NCBI GenBank assembly: GCA_964497825.1
Contig: CAZCFA010000071.1
Coordinates: 1-14,512, forward strand
Length of the DNA: 14,512 bases
Direction: 5' to 3'
Source: RHKX01 sp964497825
Lineage (GTDB): Bacteria > Actinomycetota > Thermoleophilia > Solirubrobacterales > 70-9
Shown here: positions 12,121-14,512 of the stretch, in pieces
Numbering within the stretch: position 1 is the stretch's first letter
How the letters are laid out: every line of letters starts with the position of its first letter
Position numbers and translations under genes: made by a program
Notes under the pieces: generated by a model
What the model was told of the DNA's origin: nothing
What the model saw: only the letters and a program-made list of their open reading frames with translations
Database searches by the model: none

Positions 12121-13377
12121 ATGGCAGAGGTCCGACCCATCCACGCCGTCCACTACGACCCCGCCCTGGTCGCGATCGCCGACGTCACCGCGCCGCCCTA
12201 CGACGTCATCGACGACCGCGAGCGGGCGCTGCTGCTCGCCGACTCGAACCGCAACGTCGTCAAGCTCGACCTGCCGCGCACCGACGACGGCTCCGATATC
12301 TACGTCCACGCCGCCGAGGTGCTCGAGGCCTGGCTCGACGACGGCACGCTCGTCGCCGACCGGGAGCCGACGATCTGGGCCTACGAGCAGGACTACACCG
12401 ACGGCGACGGCGAGCGCCGCTGCCGCCGCGGCTTCCTCGCGCGGATCGCCGTCACCGACTACGGCCCCGGGCTCGTGCGCCCGCACGAGCGGACCCAGCC
12501 CGGCCCGAAGCTCGACCGGCTCGAGTTGACCCGCGCGACCAGGCACAACCTGTCGCCGATCTTCGTCCTCCACCCCGGCGACGCCTGGAGCCTGATCGCG
12601 CCGGCGATCGCCGGCGCCAAGCCGTTCTGCGAGGTCAACGACGGCGACGGCACCGTGCACCGCGCCTGGTCGGTCGCCGACACCGAGCTGCACGAGGGCC
12701 TCGCCGAGCTGCTCGACGGCGCCGAGCTGCTGATCGCCGACGGCCACCACCGCTACGAGACCGCCCGCACCTACGCCGACGAGATCGGCGACACGGTCGG
12801 CGGCCACCGCTACACGCTCGCCTGCCTGGTCTCGCTCGAGGACCCGGGCCTCAGCGTGCTCGCCACCAATCGCCTGCTGCACGGCCTCGACGGCGCCCAG
12901 CACGAGAGCCTGCGGCGGACGCTGCTCGACCTGTTCGACCTCGAGCCGGTCGAGGCGGCCGAGCTCGTTCCCGACCGCGGCTACGCCGAGATCGCCTTCG
13001 GCTACCTCGACGCCGAGCGCAAGCAGCCGTTCCGGCTGCGGCTCAAGTCGGCCGAGCCGCTGATCGAGGCGCTCCCCGCCGCCTCCGACGCCTACCGCGC
13101 GCTCGACGCCGCCGCGCTCGAGGCGCTGATCCTCAAGGGCCCGCTCGGGATGAGCGACGGCGACATCGCCGCCAAGCGCGGCCTCTCCTACTGCTCCGAT
13201 TTCGACGAGACGCTGCGGCGGGTCGGCGACGGCGAGGCCGACGCCGCCTTCTTCCTCCGCCCGACCCCGATCGAGCAGGTCCGCGCGGTTGCCGGCGCGG
13301 GCGAGACGATGCCGCCGAAGTCGACCTTCTTCTTCCCCAAGCTGCTGACCGGGATCGTCTTCAATCCGCTGACGTGA
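12121..13377 (+). CDS. DUF1015 family protein
   Basis: 418 residues, a full-length member. The N-terminus MAEVRPIHAVHYDP, followed by VTAPPYDVIDDRE, is diagnostic. Other conserved parts are WAYEQDYT, GFLARIAV, VRPHERTQPGPKLDRLELTRATRHNLSPIF, and LLIADGHHRYETA with Asp207-Gly208-His209-His210-Arg211-Tyr212. The C-terminal block is MPPKSTFFFPKLLTGIVFNPL. Its reaction is not established to my knowledge. The DGHHR segment recalls the motif of ParB/Srx-fold enzymes such as free-serine kinases, which is inference only. The start at 12121 matches the family; an in-frame ATG at 12079 would add 14 unlike residues. The stop overlaps the next gene by 4 bases in GTGA, so translation is coupled to the adenosyltransferase. 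Confidence 0.92.
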   Translation: MAEVRPIHAVHYDPALVAIADVTAPPYDVIDDRERALLLADSNRNVVKLDLPRTDDGSDIYVHAAEVLEAWLDDGTLVADREPTIWAYEQDYTDGDGERRCRRGFLARIAVTDYGPGLVRPHERTQPGPKLDRLELTRATRHNLSPIFVLHPGDAWSLIAPAIAGAKPFCEVNDGDGTVHRAWSVADTELHEGLAELLDGAELLIADGHHRYETARTYADEIGDTVGGHRYTLACLVSLEDPGLSVLATNRLLHGLDGAQHESLRRTLLDLFDLEPVEAAELVPDRGYAEIAFGYLDAERKQPFRLRLKSAEPLIEALPAASDAYRALDAAALEALILKGPLGMSDGDIAAKRGLSYCSDFDETLRRVGDGEADAAFFLRPTPIEQVRAVAGAGETMPPKSTFFFPKLLTGIVFNPLT

Positions 13378-13967
13378 AGATCTACACACGCAAGGGCGAC
13401 GACGGCACGACCGGCCTCTGGTACGGCGGCCGGCGACCGAAGTCGGACCGGCGGATCGAGGCCTACGGCGCGATCGACGAGGCCAACTCGGCGCTCGGCG
13501 TGGCCCGCAGCCTCTGCCACGGCGCCGACCCGGCCGGCGCCGAGCTCGCCGCCGACCTGCTCGAGCTGCAGCGCGACCTGTTCATCGCCGGCGCCGAGCT
13601 CGCCGCGGCCCCGGACGCCTCGGAGCGGCTCGAGGACGGGATCAGCCGCGTCACCGAGGCGATGGTCGCCGCGCTCGAGCCGGCGATCGACCGCTACATG
13701 GACCGGGTCGAGCTGCCGCCGAAGTTTGTGATCCCCGGCGGCGCGCCGCTTTCCGCCCAGCTCGACCTGGCGCGGGCGACGCTGCGCCGCGCCGAGCGCC
13801 GCGTCGCCGCGCTCGCCGAGGCCGGCGAGCTCGCCTCCCCGCACCTGCTCGCCCACCTCAACCGCGGCGCCGACCTCGTCTACGCGATGGCCCGCTTCGC
13901 CGACGTCGACGACCCGGTCCTGTTCGCCGGCCGCGGCGGCGAGGCGAAGGCGCCGGGGGACGGCTGA
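13374..13967 (+). CDS. pduO: PduO-type cob(I)alamin adenosyltransferase
   Basis: 197 residues. It transfers the adenosyl group of ATP to cob(I)alamin to make coenzyme B12, needed for example by methylmalonyl-CoA mutase. The ATP-binding N-terminus reads IYTRKGDDGTTGL (3-15), followed by GGRRPKSD and EAYGAIDEANSALG (29-42). FVIPGGAPLSAQLDLARATLRRAERR and LLAHLNRGADLVYAMAR complete the five-helix PduO/MMAB pattern. The protein works in the cytoplasm as a trimer. The GTG start at 13374 overlaps the DUF1015 stop by 4 bases, and its own TGA overlaps the OsmC ATG by one base. No B12-dependent enzyme is in the window. In the start region the usual GxTxLxxGxRVxK is slightly altered (TTGLWYGGRRPK). Confidence 0.95.
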   Translation: MKIYTRKGDDGTTGLWYGGRRPKSDRRIEAYGAIDEANSALGVARSLCHGADPAGAELAADLLELQRDLFIAGAELAAAPDASERLEDGISRVTEAMVAALEPAIDRYMDRVELPPKFVIPGGAPLSAQLDLARATLRRAERRVAALAEAGELASPHLLAHLNRGADLVYAMARFADVDDPVLFAGRGGEAKAPGDG

Positions 13968-14362
13968 TGCGGGCCGTCGCGCGCCGGATCTCCGGCCACA
14001 AGCACGAGGTCGAGGTCGACGGCCACGCGCTGATCGTCGACGAGCCGACCGAGGCCGGCGGCACCGACGCCGGCCCCTCGCCGACGCGGCTGCTGACCGC
14101 TGCGCTCGCCTCCTGCGTCGCGATCACGATCGGCATGTACGCGGGCCGCAAGGGATGGGACGTCAGCGGCCTCGAGGTCGCGGCCGAGCTCGCGGGCGCG
14201 CCGAAGGCGGGCGCGACCGCCCGCTTCGTCGTCGAGCTGACGCTTCCCGCCGGGCTCAGCGCCGAGCAGGCCGAGCGGATCGAGGTGATCGCCGGCAAGT
14301 GCCCGGTCCACCGCACGCTCGCCGGGCCGGTCGAGATCGAGACCCGGACCCGCGCCGCCTGA
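13967..14362 (+). CDS. OsmC family protein
   Basis: 131 residues. OsmC/Ohr proteins are small cytoplasmic thiol peroxidases that reduce organic hydroperoxides. The two family cysteines are visible: Cys50 in LLTAALASCVAITIG and Cys112 in IAGKCPVHRTLAG. GGTDAGPSPTRLL (31-43) precedes the first Cys as is usual. The CPVHRTL ending is typical of the general OsmC/YhfA subgroup rather than Ohr, so a detoxification role is likely but the substrate is not known. The ATG at 13967 overlaps the adenosyltransferase stop by one base (TGATG), and its own stop overlaps the next ATG the same way. Confidence 0.93.
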   Translation: MRAVARRISGHKHEVEVDGHALIVDEPTEAGGTDAGPSPTRLLTAALASCVAITIGMYAGRKGWDVSGLEVAAELAGAPKAGATARFVVELTLPAGLSAEQAERIEVIAGKCPVHRTLAGPVEIETRTRAA

Positions 14363-14512
14363 TGGACCTCGGGATCGCCGGGCGGGCCTGCGTCGTCACC
14401 GGCGCCGGCCGCGGGATCGGCCGCGCGACCGCGCGGATGCTCTGCGAGGCGGGCGCGCAGGTGCTGCTCGTCGCCCGCTCCGAGGACGAGCTCGCCGACG
14501 CCGCCGCGGCGG
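14362..14512 (+). CDS. SDR family oxidoreductase, N-terminal part only
   Basis: The gene runs off the window after 50 codons. The visible part begins MDLGIAGRACVVTGAGRGIG. The Rossmann nucleotide-binding signature TGxxxGIG of classical short-chain dehydrogenases is at residues 13-20. RATARMLCEAGAQVLLVARSEDEL follows, with Arg at the end of strand 2 favouring NADP(H). The reaction and substrate cannot be told. The ATG at 14362 overlaps the OsmC stop by one base, so it is the fourth gene of the coupled operon. The catalytic YxxxK lies beyond the window. Confidence 0.92.
   Translation, partial: MDLGIAGRACVVTGAGRGIGRATARMLCEAGAQVLLVARSEDELADAAAA

Noticed and set aside
11590..13389. A 599-residue minus-strand frame covering the whole DUF1015 gene
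   Set aside because: Only the last 153 residues, from the ATG at 12051, look like a protein. The rest is a GC-driven antisense shadow of DUF1015 with low-complexity VGDG/AVEQ runs.

Overview
The window is about 14.5 kb of very GC-rich chromosome. GTG and TTG starts are common, many gene junctions overlap by 1-4 bases, and none of the six tRNA genes encodes its 3' CCA. With the SARP-type regulator, a SigB/SigF-type sigma factor and three MpsC/DUF2294 paralogues, this points to an actinobacterium, most likely a deep-branching one of the Thermoleophilia/Solirubrobacterales kind. The lineage is inferred from gene content and style, not from a marker gene. I see no insertion sequence, prophage or CRISPR array.

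Left part (1-3200). A tautomerase and a large BTAD/TPR transcriptional regulator are transcribed leftward. They are divergent from a small DUF4242 (SCO4226-like) gene that seems to have a leaderless promoter. Two divergent tRNA genes follow, Pro(GGG) on minus and Gly(UCC) on plus. A perfect 13-bp palindrome lies between them.

Centre-left (3200-5800). An MFS efflux transporter and a YihY/BrkB membrane protein both read leftward. Between them is a short tandem triplication of the transporter's own start region, which creates an upstream mini-ORF. A tRNA-Leu(UAG)/tRNA-Trp(CCA) pair follows on the plus strand. The Trp tRNA has an arginine-tRNA-like body.

Centre (5780-9600). A four-helix membrane protein of unknown function is followed by three adjacent, divergent DUF2294/MpsC-family genes. 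Inverted repeats separate the parts of this block. Facing it are a SigB/SigF-type sigma factor and a SRAP (YedK/HMCES) abasic-site protein on the minus strand. The SRAP gene starts 33 bp from a divergent tRNA-Leu(CAA).

Right part (9700-14512). A small alpha/beta protein converges on a membrane-anchored diguanylate cyclase, and a 10-bp inverted repeat spans both stop codons. tRNA-Pro(UGG) follows on minus, then a 153-residue minus-strand ORF with a LAGLIDADG-like motif. That ORF is divergent from an operon with touching or overlapping reading frames: DUF1015 protein, PduO-type cob(I)alamin adenosyltransferase, OsmC-family protein and an SDR oxidoreductase cut by the window edge. A near-consensus Gram-positive LexA (SOS) box lies in this divergent promoter.

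Most of the window is ordinary housekeeping and regulatory chromosome. The least explained parts are the MpsC trio with its inverted repeats, the transporter start-region duplication, the Arg-like tRNA with anticodon CCA, and the LexA-box/LAGLIDADG-like gene.
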